From Roseibium aggregatum (GTDB taxonomy: Bacteria; Pseudomonadota; Alphaproteobacteria; Rhizobiales; Stappiaceae): a stretch of DNA of 64,000 nucleotides. This document shows, in pieces, positions 10,501-17,615 of the stretch. Under the pieces are notes generated by a model that was not told where the DNA came from, searched no databases, and saw only the letters and a program-made list of their open reading frames with translations. Every line of letters starts with the position of its first letter. The stretch's first letter is position 1. Both the position numbers and the translations under genes were made by a program. The stretch is taken from NCBI RefSeq assembly GCF_017309185.1, contig NZ_JAEKJZ010000001.1, forward strand, positions 744,001-808,000, read 5' to 3'.

Positions 10501-11109
10501 GACGGCCTCCGCCGCGATCGCCAGCATCAGGCCTTCCTGGTGCTCTGTGGCGTCGATGTGCCGGGTCCCGAAAGCCCAGCTGAAGATCGCCATGCCGAGC
10601 GCGATCATCAGCGTGATGTCTTCGAAGACCGGCACGAACGTCGCCCCGGGCGAGAGCAGGGGACCGGCCATCGTCGTGACGGACAGCGATACGGCCTTGA
10701 GCTGCAACGCGATATAGGGAATGACACCGATCACCGCGATCAGGGTCGCAAGAGCCGCAACGGACTGGCTCTTGCCGTAGCGTGCACCGATGAAATCGGC
10801 GATCGAGGTGATGCTCTCGGTCTTGGAAATCTGGATGATTCTACGCAGAACCGGATAGCCGAGCGCGAAAACCAGGAAGGGACCGACATAGATCGTCAGG
10901 AACTCGATACCGGTGCGGCTGGCGTTGCCGACAGAGCCGTAGAACGTCCAGGATGTGCAATAGACCGAAAGCGACAGCGCATAGATGAACGGACGCCCGC
11001 CGGTCCGCGACGTGTAACGGCGCGGCATGCGGTCGCCATAGCTGGCAATGGCAAACAGAAACAGAATGTAGGCGACTGCCGCCAGTATCACGAGCCATCC
11101 GTGCTGCAT
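7588..11109 (-). CDS. Hybrid histidine kinase fused to sodium/solute symporter domain (NahK/CbrA-like)
   Basis: An 1173-residue sensor. Residues 1 to about 500 form a multi-pass sodium:solute-symporter-like (SSS/PutP-type) membrane domain. A PAS-like region follows (about 640-760, LLQTALNQVRQGIGVFDRDL and RVSPMPDGGIVTTYTDITER), then a coiled coil and a HisKA domain with the phospho-accepting histidine at about 820 (AAAGHDILQPLNAARL). A HATPase domain comes next (NLISNALKYT, GLGLGLSI), then a C-terminal receiver with its aspartate at about 1102 (VILADYHL). This is the NahK/ErcS' style of hybrid kinase with a CbrA-like transporter head. The signal could be a transported nutrient, but nothing here shows which. 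It is divergent from the aminotransferase gene, with a 285-bp gap. Confidence 0.92.
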   Translation of the reverse strand: MQHGWLVILAAVAYILFLFAIASYGDRMPRRYTSRTGGRPFIYALSLSVYCTSWTFYGSVGNASRTGIEFLTIYVGPFLVFALGYPVLRRIIQISKTESITSIADFIGARYGKSQSVAALATLIAVIGVIPYIALQLKAVSLSVTTMAGPLLSPGATFVPVFEDITLMIALGMAIFSWAFGTRHIDATEHQEGLMLAIAAEAVVKLIAFLAVGIWVTYFLFDGPFDLVRAISEAPEVAEVFEKPLNTSNWLVMSVLSAFAVILLPRQFHVTVTENNSDAELRRSIWMFPVYLILINLFVIPIAAAGLLRFGQDINPDTFLLALPIDAGQHALALFAFIGGLSAATAMVIVATVALAIMISNDIVVPLLLRRHSEAEIVNAGGRDMSRQLLTIRRLAIFAILLLAYAYYKAAGDTAALVSIGLLSFAAIAQFAPAFIGALVWRRATSLGAIAGLSGGFLLWAYTLLLPTFARSGLISDGFLETGPFGLGVLKPQALLGLDLDPFIHGTLWSLFVNILFFVGGSFLRKPLPAETLQANVFVPAELAPTPSLRYWRTSVTAGDLQTTVARYLGEERTERSFQGFARERGIQLDPKMLADANLLRFSEQLLASAIGAASSRLVLTLMLKRHDPSTKGAVKLLDDASTAIQYNRDLLQTALNQVRQGIGVFDRDLRLICWNRQFRDLLGLPAEYGQVGTTLDTIVRFNAKRGEYGPGPVEAIVEDRIEKLVIAQETFQEKLESSGTVFEVRVSPMPDGGIVTTYTDITERVMAEEALARANETLERRVRERTEELTHVNQRLVEATRAAEEANIGKTRFLAAAGHDILQPLNAARLYASVLVDKLKEGEDGGLVRNVESALESVEDILGAVLDISRLDTGALKPEPTVFRLDELLRGLTLDFQPIAEEKGLDLRIVPTSLSVRTDRRLLRRLLQNLISNALKYTQKGRVLVGCRRSGNRVLVEIHDTGMGIPKSKQKAIFQEFHRLDDGMRVAKGLGLGLSIVERISHVLNHPVELKSERGKGSCFSVELPRSAAMPDLLPVQQAPAIAGQLDGLCVVAIDNEPDILSGMRHLLSNWNCTVVTASDEVEAAASLNTAGLSPDVILADYHLNNGTGIDSILKLRWKFGAHIPAILITADRSRAVRAEASDKDIVFLNKPLKPAALRAQLARCQAGQAAE

Positions 11110-11394
11110 CGATTGGCTTACCGTCCTCCCGATCGGTGTTTATTCTCCGCGGCCTCGCCGGGGCGTGCGGAATGTGACGTGGAGCTTATTCTTCCATCAA
11201 GGCAAATCCGACCACAGCTGGCGAAAGAAGTCCATTCACCTTGCGGACGAGGCGCTGCAAGGCTCATTTGTGGTGCGGAAGCGGCGCTCCGGCGCATCGA
11301 TCAGTCCTGGTGAAGTCACCTTCAAATCCTTTCATGCCACTTCGGGAGGCGGAGCGGTTATGGTGAAGGATCGTTTTTTTCAGGGAACTGCCAA

Positions 11395-12567
11395 GTGTCA
11401 AACTTGATCGACCGGCTCAGTCCGGAAGCCAGGAACGCTCCGGAGAGCGGAATTGTCGAAGTGTTCAACGCCGGATGGGGCCGGGACGACCTGATTCCGC
11501 TTTGGGCCGGCGAAGGCGATCTGCCGACGCCCGACTTCATTTGCCAGGCCGCCAGGGACAGCCTCGGCCGCGGAGAGACCTTCTACACCTACCAGCGCGG
11601 CATTCCGCAATTGCGCGAAGCGCTGGCCGGCTATCATGAGGATCTGTACGGCAGGGCCTTCTCGCCGGAGCGGTTCTTCGTGACCGGTTCGGGCATGCAG
11701 TCCATCCAATTGGCCGTTCAGGCGGTCAGCAGCGCGGGCAAGGAAGTCATCGTGCCGACGCCGGCCTGGCCGAATATCTCCGCTGCCGTCGAAATTCACG
11801 GCGCCCGGGCGGTGAGCGTCCCGATGCGCGAAGAGGACACCGGCTGGCGTTTGCACGTGGAAGACATCGAGGCCGCGATCACACCTCGGACGACGGCTCT
11901 CTTCCTGAACTCCCCGTGCAACCCCACCGGCTGGGTGGCATCGGAAGACCTGCTGAAGGATATTCTCTCTCTTGCCCGCAAGCATGGGCTCTGGATTATC
12001 GCGGACGAGATTTACGCTCTTTTTTACTATGCCGAGGCAAGACGAGCGCCGTCGTTCTATGATGTCGCGGCCGAGGACGACCAGATTGTTTTCGTGAATT
12101 CGATGTCCAAGAACTGGGCCATGACGGGCTGGCGAATCGGCTGGATTTCCGCGCCGGCAAAGCTTGGACAGGTTTTTGAAAATCTGATCCAGTATTCCAC
12201 CTCGGGCGTTCCGTCCTTTTCCCAATGGGCCGCGGTCGCGGCCTTGCGGGATGGCGGAGACTTTGTGCAGCAGCAGATCTCCAGAGCGCGGATCGGCCGG
12301 GACACCGTTACGGACGGCCTTAAGCGACTGAACCGCGTGAGGATTTTGCCTCCCGAAGGCGCCTTCTATCTCTTTTTCAAGATTGACGGTGTGACCGACA
12401 CAAGGCAGTTCGCGCTGGATCTGGTGCGCGAAACCGGCGTAGGTCTTGCACCCGGCACCGCGTTCGGTCCCGGAGGTCAATCCTATTTGCGCCTCTGCTA
12501 CGCCCGCCGCAAGGACCACCTTGAAGAAGCGGTGCGTCGAATTGGCAGTTGGCTAAGTTCGATTTAG
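11395..12567 (+). CDS. Class I/II PLP-dependent aminotransferase
   Basis: A 390-residue fold-type I aminotransferase, likely of the aspartate aminotransferase superfamily. Recognisable elements are PLWAGEGDLPTPDFI near the N-terminus, NSPCNPTGW, IADEIYALF, and the PLP-lysine motif SMSKNWAMTGWRIGW. The C-terminal arginine that binds the substrate carboxylate lies in SYLRLCYAR. The start is a GTG at 11395 with CAGGGA upstream; no in-frame ATG is nearby. Its amino-acid substrate cannot be told from sequence. It precedes fixL by 71 bp on the same strand but is probably a separate unit, because a hairpin with a following T-run lies between them. Confidence 0.88.
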   Translation: MSNLIDRLSPEARNAPESGIVEVFNAGWGRDDLIPLWAGEGDLPTPDFICQAARDSLGRGETFYTYQRGIPQLREALAGYHEDLYGRAFSPERFFVTGSGMQSIQLAVQAVSSAGKEVIVPTPAWPNISAAVEIHGARAVSVPMREEDTGWRLHVEDIEAAITPRTTALFLNSPCNPTGWVASEDLLKDILSLARKHGLWIIADEIYALFYYAEARRAPSFYDVAAEDDQIVFVNSMSKNWAMTGWRIGWISAPAKLGQVFENLIQYSTSGVPSFSQWAAVAALRDGGDFVQQQISRARIGRDTVTDGLKRLNRVRILPPEGAFYLFFKIDGVTDTRQFALDLVRETGVGLAPGTAFGPGGQSYLRLCYARRKDHLEEAVRRIGSWLSSI

Positions 12568-12592
12568 GCTTTCGACGGGTTGCTGCCCTAAG

Positions 12593-12622
12593 TGAAAACC
12601 CTTAATCTTAAAAAGGTTTTCA
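12593..12622 (+). terminator. Possible terminator after the aminotransferase gene
   Basis: A perfect 8-bp inverted repeat TGAAAACC / GGTTTTCA surrounds a 14-nt AT-rich loop and is followed by TTTTT. It sits between the aminotransferase stop and the fixL start. It could act as a weak intrinsic terminator or as an operator for fixL. The stem is not GC-rich, so this is uncertain. Confidence 0.4.
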
Positions 12623-12638
12623 TTTTTCGAGGGGCGGG

Positions 12639-13835
12639 ATGATCCGGGACGGCGTTCTTGACCACGACGACGAACTGGCGAAAGAGACGGAAGCCCGCCT
12701 TGCCAGTGTCTTCGACACGGCCGCGGACGGTATCGTCGTGATCAACGACCGCGGGCAGGTTCTGGCCTTCAACAAGGCCTGCGAACGCCTGTTCGGCTAC
12801 GAGGCGGCGGACCTCCTGGGCCGCGACGTCAGCCGGATCATGCCTGAAGGCTACGCCAGGGAGCATCCCGGATACCTGCGAAATTACCTCGATACCGGCG
12901 AGAGAAAGATCATCGGCATCGGCCGGGAGGTGCAGGCGCGCCACAAGGACGGCACCGTGTTTCCGATCGAGCTTTCGGTCGGAGAAGCCGCGACGCCGTG
13001 CGGACGCCAGTTTATCGGCATCCTGCGGGATCTGAGATCGCGCAAGCAGATCGAGGACCGGCTGGCCAAGACCCAGGCGCAACTCCTGCACATGACGCGC
13101 ATCAGCGCCCTCGATGAAATGGGCGCCGCGATCGCGCACGAACTCAACCAGCCGCTGACCGCCGTCCTTCTCTATATGCAATCGGTCTCCAGAAAGGCCA
13201 ATGCGGACAAGTCGCTGGACCCTGTGATCCTCGATGTGATCGGCAAGGCCGTTAAGGAAGCCGAGAGGGCCGGCGAAATCATCCAGCGGATGCGCCACCT
13301 GGTCGAAAAAAAGGCACCGCAACGCGAATCGATCGACGTTGGCGACCTGGTGAAGACCTGCCTCGAAATGGCCGAGTTGGGCAGCGGAGAGACGCGGTCC
13401 TTCCTCACGGCCGATCTCGCGCACGACTTGCCGGTGCTTCAGGCCGATCCAGTTCAGATTCGGCAGATCCTCATAAATCTATTGCGCAACGCCCGCGAGG
13501 CGGTTGCCGCTCAGGCCGACAAGCAGGTGATCCTGTCCGTCTGCCGGAACGGCGGCTGGCTGGAATTCCGTGTCCGCGACAATGGTCCGGGGGTACCGGA
13601 TGCGGTCAGGGAAAGACTGTTCCGCGCGTTTTCCGGCGCAAAACACAAAGGTGTCGGGCTCGGTTTGGCCATCTCCCGGTCGATTGCACAAAATCATGGG
13701 GGTGACTTGAGACTTGAGCCAACTTCGCAAGGCGGTGGAGCCTCATTCTTGCTAACACTGCCAATCGACGCTCCCGAAGATGACCCTAACACATTGGCGG
13801 AAACTGTACTGGCTGAAGATGAAGGTAAGGACTGA
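12639..13835 (+). CDS. fixL: Oxygen-sensing histidine kinase FixL
   Basis: A 398-residue soluble kinase with one PAS domain (about 18-135) and a HisKA/HATPase core (about 150-385). Compared from memory with Bradyrhizobium FixL, the proximal haem histidine aligns with His76 (in AREHPGYL) and the distal-pocket arginine (Arg220 there) with Arg96 (in KIIGIGR). The position equivalent to Bradyrhizobium Arg206 is Asn82. Haem-based O2 sensing is therefore plausible. The phospho-accepting histidine is about residue 167 (IAHELNQPLTA), and the N-box QILINLLRNAREA and G-box GVGLGLAIS are intact. There are no transmembrane segments, unlike Sinorhizobium FixL. GGGCGGG precedes the ATG. fixJ follows after 6 bp. 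Confidence 0.88.
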   Translation: MIRDGVLDHDDELAKETEARLASVFDTAADGIVVINDRGQVLAFNKACERLFGYEAADLLGRDVSRIMPEGYAREHPGYLRNYLDTGERKIIGIGREVQARHKDGTVFPIELSVGEAATPCGRQFIGILRDLRSRKQIEDRLAKTQAQLLHMTRISALDEMGAAIAHELNQPLTAVLLYMQSVSRKANADKSLDPVILDVIGKAVKEAERAGEIIQRMRHLVEKKAPQRESIDVGDLVKTCLEMAELGSGETRSFLTADLAHDLPVLQADPVQIRQILINLLRNAREAVAAQADKQVILSVCRNGGWLEFRVRDNGPGVPDAVRERLFRAFSGAKHKGVGLGLAISRSIAQNHGGDLRLEPTSQGGGASFLLTLPIDAPEDDPNTLAETVLAEDEGKD

Positions 13836-13841
13836 ACGAAG

Positions 13842-14453
13842 ATGAAAGCTGACGCGGAGGCCATTTACATTGTCGATGACGACCCTGCGGTGCTCGACGC
13901 GCTGTCGGTGCTGTTCTCCATGGAGGGCTATGTCGTTGAAACCTTCTCGGACGGAGACGCCTTCATCAATTCCGCGACAAAGACCTTTCCGGCCTGCGTC
14001 ATACTGGACGTTCACATGCCGGGCCGGTCGGGGATAGAAATCCTCAAGGCCCTGAACGCTGAGAACTATCCCGCGCCGATCTTCATCATCTCCGGTCAGG
14101 GGGATATTCCCATGGCGGTGGAAGCGATCCGCAACGGCGCTTTCGATTTCATCGAAAAACCGTTTTCCGCGGAAACCGTCTTGCAGCGTGTGCGGGAAAG
14201 CATCGCGGCCATGAAATCGCGCAAATCCGGAAACGGCTCATCGGTGTTCGAAGGGTCTGACTTGCTTACGCGCCGGGAACATGAGGTCTTGAAGGAAATC
14301 ACCGACGGTGCGTCAAACAAGGAAGCAGGCCGGACGCTCGGTATAAGTCCGAGAACGGTCGAGGTGCACCGGGCGCGCATTATGGAAAAGCTCGGCGCCC
14401 GCAACGCTGCGGATCTTGTCCGGATCGTGCTCGGCCGTCCCGCAGCCGGATGA
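13842..14453 (+). CDS. fixJ: Response regulator FixJ
   Basis: A 203-residue response regulator and partner of FixL. The receiver domain (about 5-120) has the acidic pair in IVDDDPAV, the phospho-acceptor aspartate at about residue 56 (VILDVHMPG), and the lysine in FIEKPFS. The C-terminal LuxR-type helix-turn-helix (about 140-200) reads LLTRREHEVLKEITDG then SNKEAGRTLGISPRTVEVHR, typical of FixJ. It starts 6 bp after the fixL stop, so the two genes form an operon. In rhizobia and Caulobacter, FixJ-phosphate activates fixK. Confidence 0.93.
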   Translation: MKADAEAIYIVDDDPAVLDALSVLFSMEGYVVETFSDGDAFINSATKTFPACVILDVHMPGRSGIEILKALNAENYPAPIFIISGQGDIPMAVEAIRNGAFDFIEKPFSAETVLQRVRESIAAMKSRKSGNGSSVFEGSDLLTRREHEVLKEITDGASNKEAGRTLGISPRTVEVHRARIMEKLGARNAADLVRIVLGRPAAG

Positions 14454-14613
14454 CGGCGTGAGACGTGTTGCACCCGGATCGGGCAAGTATCATCCGGTCT
14501 CCAGCAAGTCGTCCGGGCGTGCCTTGTGCTGTCCGGACATTTCGGTGCCGGCCGCATACCTGTCTCTTGAAAAGAAAATTTACGCCGGTTTTGACTGTCC
14601 GTAACTTCGACAG

Positions 14614-14627
14614 CCATTCGTAAGTAG
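14614..14627 (+). promoter_or_regulatory. Candidate FixJ-type site upstream of the stand-alone receiver gene
   Basis: CCATTCGTAAGTAG lies about 80 bp before the GTG of the stand-alone receiver gene. Its first nine bases, CCATTCGTA, recur exactly upstream of fixK at 15176. Both downstream genes are expected FixJ targets by position. The GTA(A)G core resembles remembered descriptions of FixJ sites. Binding is inferred, not shown. Confidence 0.4.
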
Positions 14628-14707
14628 TAGTGCGAAAGAGCAAAGCGCCGTACTTTCGCTTACATTCGGGGAGTTTTTTGTCTGCATCTGGCCGGAAGGG
14701 AGATCAG

Positions 14708-15067
14708 GTGGTCGTACACATTGTCGAAGACGATCTCGCAGTCGCCGATGCGTTGGCGACAATCCTCGGCGATCTGGAACATCAACCCAGGATATATCCG
14801 GACGGCGAGAGCTTTCTGGCCCAGGCGGATGTATCCGAAGCGGACTGGCTGATCGTTGACCTGGGGTTGCCTGGTGTCAGCGGAGCGGACATCGTGCTTG
14901 AAATGAAAAGGTTTTTCAGCCGCCTCAAGATCGTGGCGATTTCAGGAAAATCCCATACCAGCATCAAGCGTCAAACAACTGGATTGCCTCATTTGAGGGT
15001 GCTGCGAAAACCGCTTTCGATCGAAACGCTGACCAAAGCCATGGAACACTGCGCGCGGGACGCGTGA
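14708..15067 (+). CDS. Single-domain receiver protein between fixJ and fixK
   Basis: A 119-residue stand-alone receiver domain with no output domain. The acidic pair is in HIVEDDLAV, the phospho-acceptor aspartate is about residue 51 (LIVDLGLPG), the conserved Ser is in AISGKS and the lysine is in LRKPLS, so phosphorylation looks possible. I chose the GTG at 14708 because it follows GGGAGATCAG and starts directly at the first beta strand; an upstream GTG at 14630 would add 26 low-quality residues. Position suggests a modulator of FixL/FixJ. Caulobacter FixT is a receiver-like FixL inhibitor, but this protein has only one cysteine, so FixT-style cluster binding is unlikely. Confidence 0.82.
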   Translation: MVVHIVEDDLAVADALATILGDLEHQPRIYPDGESFLAQADVSEADWLIVDLGLPGVSGADIVLEMKRFFSRLKIVAISGKSHTSIKRQTTGLPHLRVLRKPLSIETLTKAMEHCARDA

Positions 15068-15394
15068 GGTCGCAAAATCTCGATCTCGCGACCAGGTCAC
15101 ATTGACAACGTCCCTCAGGCCGTTTTTTCACAAAGTTCGGCCCGAAGTATGCGACGTTCCCTGCGTCGTTTCACCCCATTCGTAGAAACTCTTACGCAGA
15201 AGACCGAATTTCAGCTGTTAGTCCTGTTCTCTAGAGTGACCCTTGCAAAAGCGTGAAACGTCGGACGGGGCGTTGAACGCCAGCGGCAGAAGCAAAAAAG
15301 GCCCTGGAGCATGGCAACTCCAGCCGGTACCGGAAGGGGCTGAGCCGCTGATTTGCTTTTGATCACCGTGCAAATCTGCACGAAGGAGGGAAGA
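15068..15394. other. fixK upstream region
   Basis: A 327-bp gap between the receiver gene and fixK. It contains the candidate FixJ site at 15176-15196. If transcription starts just downstream of that site, fixK would have an untranslated leader of roughly 150 nt. No clear FNR/FixK box is present; a TTTG...CAAA pair near 15358-15374 has the wrong spacing. Confidence 0.5.
15176..15196 (+). promoter_or_regulatory. Candidate FixJ binding site upstream of fixK
   Basis: The site begins CCATTCGTAG and ends CTCTTACG, giving a GTAG...CTTAC arrangement like that described for rhizobial fixK promoters. It lies about 200 bp upstream of the fixK start. Its first nine bases match the site at 14614. The assignment is from pattern memory and shared context. 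Confidence 0.5.
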
Positions 15395-16111
15395 ATGGCA
15401 TATCTGGATGCAGCGGTAACGGCTCAGGAAAGAAGCGCGCGGCGCGGCGGTGCGCCTGTTCGCGCAGCCGTAGAGGCGTCTTTGTCGGAGTTTGGCGGCA
15501 AAGTGGCCCACCATGAGGCTCATGCGGTTGTCTACTACGAAGGAGATCCCGCCAGGCGCCTTTACGAACTGGTGAAGGGCTCGGTCATGCTCTACAAGCT
15601 TCTGCCGGACGGGCGCCGTCAGGTGGTTGAAGTCCTGCGCCCGGGTGACATCTTCGGCCTTTCGGATGGCGCGGAAAACGATTGCACGGCCGAAACGCTG
15701 ACGGCATCCGAAGTCCGCGAGATCGACCTGAGGCAGGTCGAGCGGTCCGAGGAGCTTCAGCGTGTCCTGACCAAATGCCTGACCAACCAGATGCGCGTCC
15801 TGCACGAACATGCGGTTCTGCTCGGCCGAAAGTCCGCTGTCGAGCGGGTGGCCAGTTTCCTGATGCATCTGGTTCCGGACCGTGGAGGCGCCGGTTGTAT
15901 CGGCCCGGACGAGGATGCCGACGAGGACAGCTACGATTTGCAGCTCCACATGACGCGCCAGGAGATTGCAGACTATCTGGGCCTGACCATTGAAACGGTA
16001 AGCCGCGTGGTGTCGGATTTGAAGCGCCGTGGCGTCATCCGCGTCGACAAGGCTGACAAGATCCATCTCAACAAGGTTTGCACCTTGTGCCAGATGACCG
16101 GAATGCACTGA
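15395..16111 (+). CDS. fixK: CRP/FNR-family regulator of the FixK type
   Basis: A 238-residue CRP/FNR-family transcription factor. The cyclic-nucleotide-binding-like domain (about 30-140) includes LYELVKGSVMLYK and VVEVLRPGDIFGL. The helix-turn-helix (about 180-225) contains QEIADYLGLTIETVSRVVSDLKRRG, whose E-x-x-S-R recognition core fits binding to TTGAT-N4-ATCAA. The N-terminus has no cysteines, so the FNR oxygen-labile cluster is absent and FixK is a better name than FNR or FnrN. The protein ends in VCTLCQMTGMH, an unusual CxxC tail. The ATG at 15395 has GGAGGG before it. Expected targets are the boxes before hemN and ccoN. Confidence 0.87.
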   Translation: MAYLDAAVTAQERSARRGGAPVRAAVEASLSEFGGKVAHHEAHAVVYYEGDPARRLYELVKGSVMLYKLLPDGRRQVVEVLRPGDIFGLSDGAENDCTAETLTASEVREIDLRQVERSEELQRVLTKCLTNQMRVLHEHAVLLGRKSAVERVASFLMHLVPDRGGAGCIGPDEDADEDSYDLQLHMTRQEIADYLGLTIETVSRVVSDLKRRGVIRVDKADKIHLNKVCTLCQMTGMH

Positions 16112-16136
16112 CGTTCGTTCATCGTCGCACGATTTA

Positions 16137-16170
16137 GAAGAGGCCGCGGAGCATTTCCGCGGCCTTCTTG
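16137..16170. terminator. Bidirectional terminator between fixK and hemN
   Basis: A perfect 10-bp stem AGGCCGCGGA / TCCGCGGCCT (16141-16165) with loop GCATT lies between two convergent genes. TTCTTG follows on the plus strand and A/G-rich sequence precedes it, so it could serve both directions. Confidence 0.8.
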
Positions 16171-16178
16171 CATGAAGC

Positions 16179-17537
16179 TCAAACCGCCGCCGAGTGCTTG
16201 GCCTTGCTGTCGGCGAGATAGGCGTCGAAGGCGGCGGCGGCCAGGCGCACGTAAGGGCGGCCTGCCTCGGTGACCTGGACCCGGGCATTGTCATTGAGTT
16301 CCAGCCGTACCAGGCCGTCAGCCGCAAGATCCTCCAGCGCGCTGAAGGCGTCGGCCAGGGCGCTGGTCGAAAAACCGAAAGCGTCACAGATAGGCGTCAG
16401 GTCACAGACATAGTTGGTCATCAGTTCTTCGATGATCCGGCCGCGCAGCAGGTCGTCGTCGGAAAGAGCCAGCCCCTTGGCAACGGGCATTTCGCCGGCC
16501 TCGACACTGCGCCGCCAGTTGCCGACGTCGGATATGTTCTGGATATAGCCGCTGGACAGCTTACCGATCGACGAGACGCCGAAACCGATAAGCTGGTCAC
16601 CCTGATCGGTCGTGTACCCCTGGAAATTCCGTTTCAGGGACCCGTCACGCAAAGCGATCGCCATGCTGTCGTCTTCGCGTGCGAAATGATCGAGCCCGAT
16701 GGCGATGTAACCGGCTTTCAGCAACGCGGTCCTTGCCACATCCGCAAGCTCCAGCCGCGTTTCGGCCGTGGGCAGCGCCGCCTCGTCGATCAGCCGCTGG
16801 TGCTTGCGCATCCACGGTACATGCGCGTAGCCAAAGAGCGCGATGCGTCCGGGAGACAGCGACAGGGTTTTTTCAACCGTGTCGAGAATCGTTTCCGCAG
16901 TCTGTCCCGGCAGGCCGTACATCAGATCGAAATTGAGCGCGTCGATGCCCGCCGCGCGCAGATGTGCAGTGGCGTCTGCGACGACGTCGTAAGACTGGAC
17001 GCGCCCAATGGCTTTCTGGACGTCGAGATCGAAGTCCTGAACGCCGAGGCTCGCCCGGTTGACGCCGATGATCGCAAGGGTCTCGGCCAGTTCCGCCGTC
17101 ACCAGCCGGGGGTCGAGTTCGATGGCATGTTCCAGATCCGGCGCCAGGTCGAACAGGACCCGCATCAGCCCGGTCAGTTCGATCAGACTCTGGCGCGGCA
17201 GCAGGCTCGGGGTGCCGCCGCCCCAGTGGATGTGCCGTACCGGTCCTGCGTTCGGCACGTGAGTGCTGACGAGGCCGATTTCCTGCCCGAGCGTCTTGCC
17301 ATAGGCGGTCAGGGGGGCGTCCTGTCTTGACGCTTTCGTGTGACAGCCGCAGTAGTGGCAGATCTCACGGCAATAGGGCACGTGCAGATAGAGCGACAGA
17401 CTGTCGTCGGCTGTCAGCTGCTCCAGCCAGCCCGCATAAACTTCCGCCGTCACACCGTTGTGGAAATGGGGTGCGGTCGGGTAACTGGTGTAGCGCGGGA
17501 CATTGCGCAGGGCGTAGGAAATCGGATCGTTCATCAT
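16179..17537 (-). CDS. hemN: Oxygen-independent coproporphyrinogen III oxidase HemN
   Basis: A 452-residue radical-SAM enzyme that converts coproporphyrinogen III to protoporphyrinogen IX without oxygen. The cluster motif is in YCREICHYCGCHTK (Cx3Cx2C plus the HemN-specific extra cysteine), followed by IHWGGGTPSLL and ASLGVQDFD. The C-terminal HemN domain is present (about 360-440). Two adjacent ATGs at 17537 and 17534 are possible starts; MNDPISYALRNVPRYTSYP is the typical family beginning. A near-consensus FNR/FixK box lies about 35 bp upstream, which fits haem supply for the cbb3 oxidase under low oxygen. Confidence 0.94.
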   Translation of the reverse strand: MMNDPISYALRNVPRYTSYPTAPHFHNGVTAEVYAGWLEQLTADDSLSLYLHVPYCREICHYCGCHTKASRQDAPLTAYGKTLGQEIGLVSTHVPNAGPVRHIHWGGGTPSLLPRQSLIELTGLMRVLFDLAPDLEHAIELDPRLVTAELAETLAIIGVNRASLGVQDFDLDVQKAIGRVQSYDVVADATAHLRAAGIDALNFDLMYGLPGQTAETILDTVEKTLSLSPGRIALFGYAHVPWMRKHQRLIDEAALPTAETRLELADVARTALLKAGYIAIGLDHFAREDDSMAIALRDGSLKRNFQGYTTDQGDQLIGFGVSSIGKLSSGYIQNISDVGNWRRSVEAGEMPVAKGLALSDDDLLRGRIIEELMTNYVCDLTPICDAFGFSTSALADAFSALEDLAADGLVRLELNDNARVQVTEAGRPYVRLAAAAFDAYLADSKAKHSAAV

Positions 17538-17571
17538 GCGGGCATTTTTCCGGTTATCTCCGGGCGGTGCC

Positions 17572-17585
17572 TTGATCTTGCTCAA
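17572..17585. promoter_or_regulatory. FNR/FixK box between hemN and GST gene
   Basis: TTGATCTTGCTCAA matches TTGAT-N4-ATCAA at nine of the ten fixed bases (one mismatch in the right half). It lies in the 78-bp gap between hemN (minus strand) and the GST gene (plus strand) and could control hemN, and possibly both. Confidence 0.7.
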
Positions 17586-17615
17586 GTCTGGCTGCGCATC
17601 GAATGGAGACTTTCA

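Noticed and set aside
9229-11313. A 694-codon plus-strand frame opposite the symporter-fused kinase
   Set aside because: Its Arg/Asp/Gly/Gln-rich composition is typical of the antisense of a high-GC gene, and the opposite strand encodes a well-conserved kinase. Similar long antisense frames over urtB, urtC and ccoN were rejected for the same reason.
12864-12926. FixL appearing to lack the haem histidine because the HIIGIGR region reads KIIGIGR
   Set aside because: On recounting against Bradyrhizobium FixL, the proximal haem ligand lies 14 residues upstream of that position. Here that residue is His76 in EHPGYL. The ligand is present.
15358-15376. Possible FNR/FixK autoregulatory box before fixK (TTGATCACCGTGCAA)
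   Set aside because: The half-sites are separated by nine rather than eight bases and the right half lacks ATCAA, so it does not fit the consensus. It also lies very close to the start codon.
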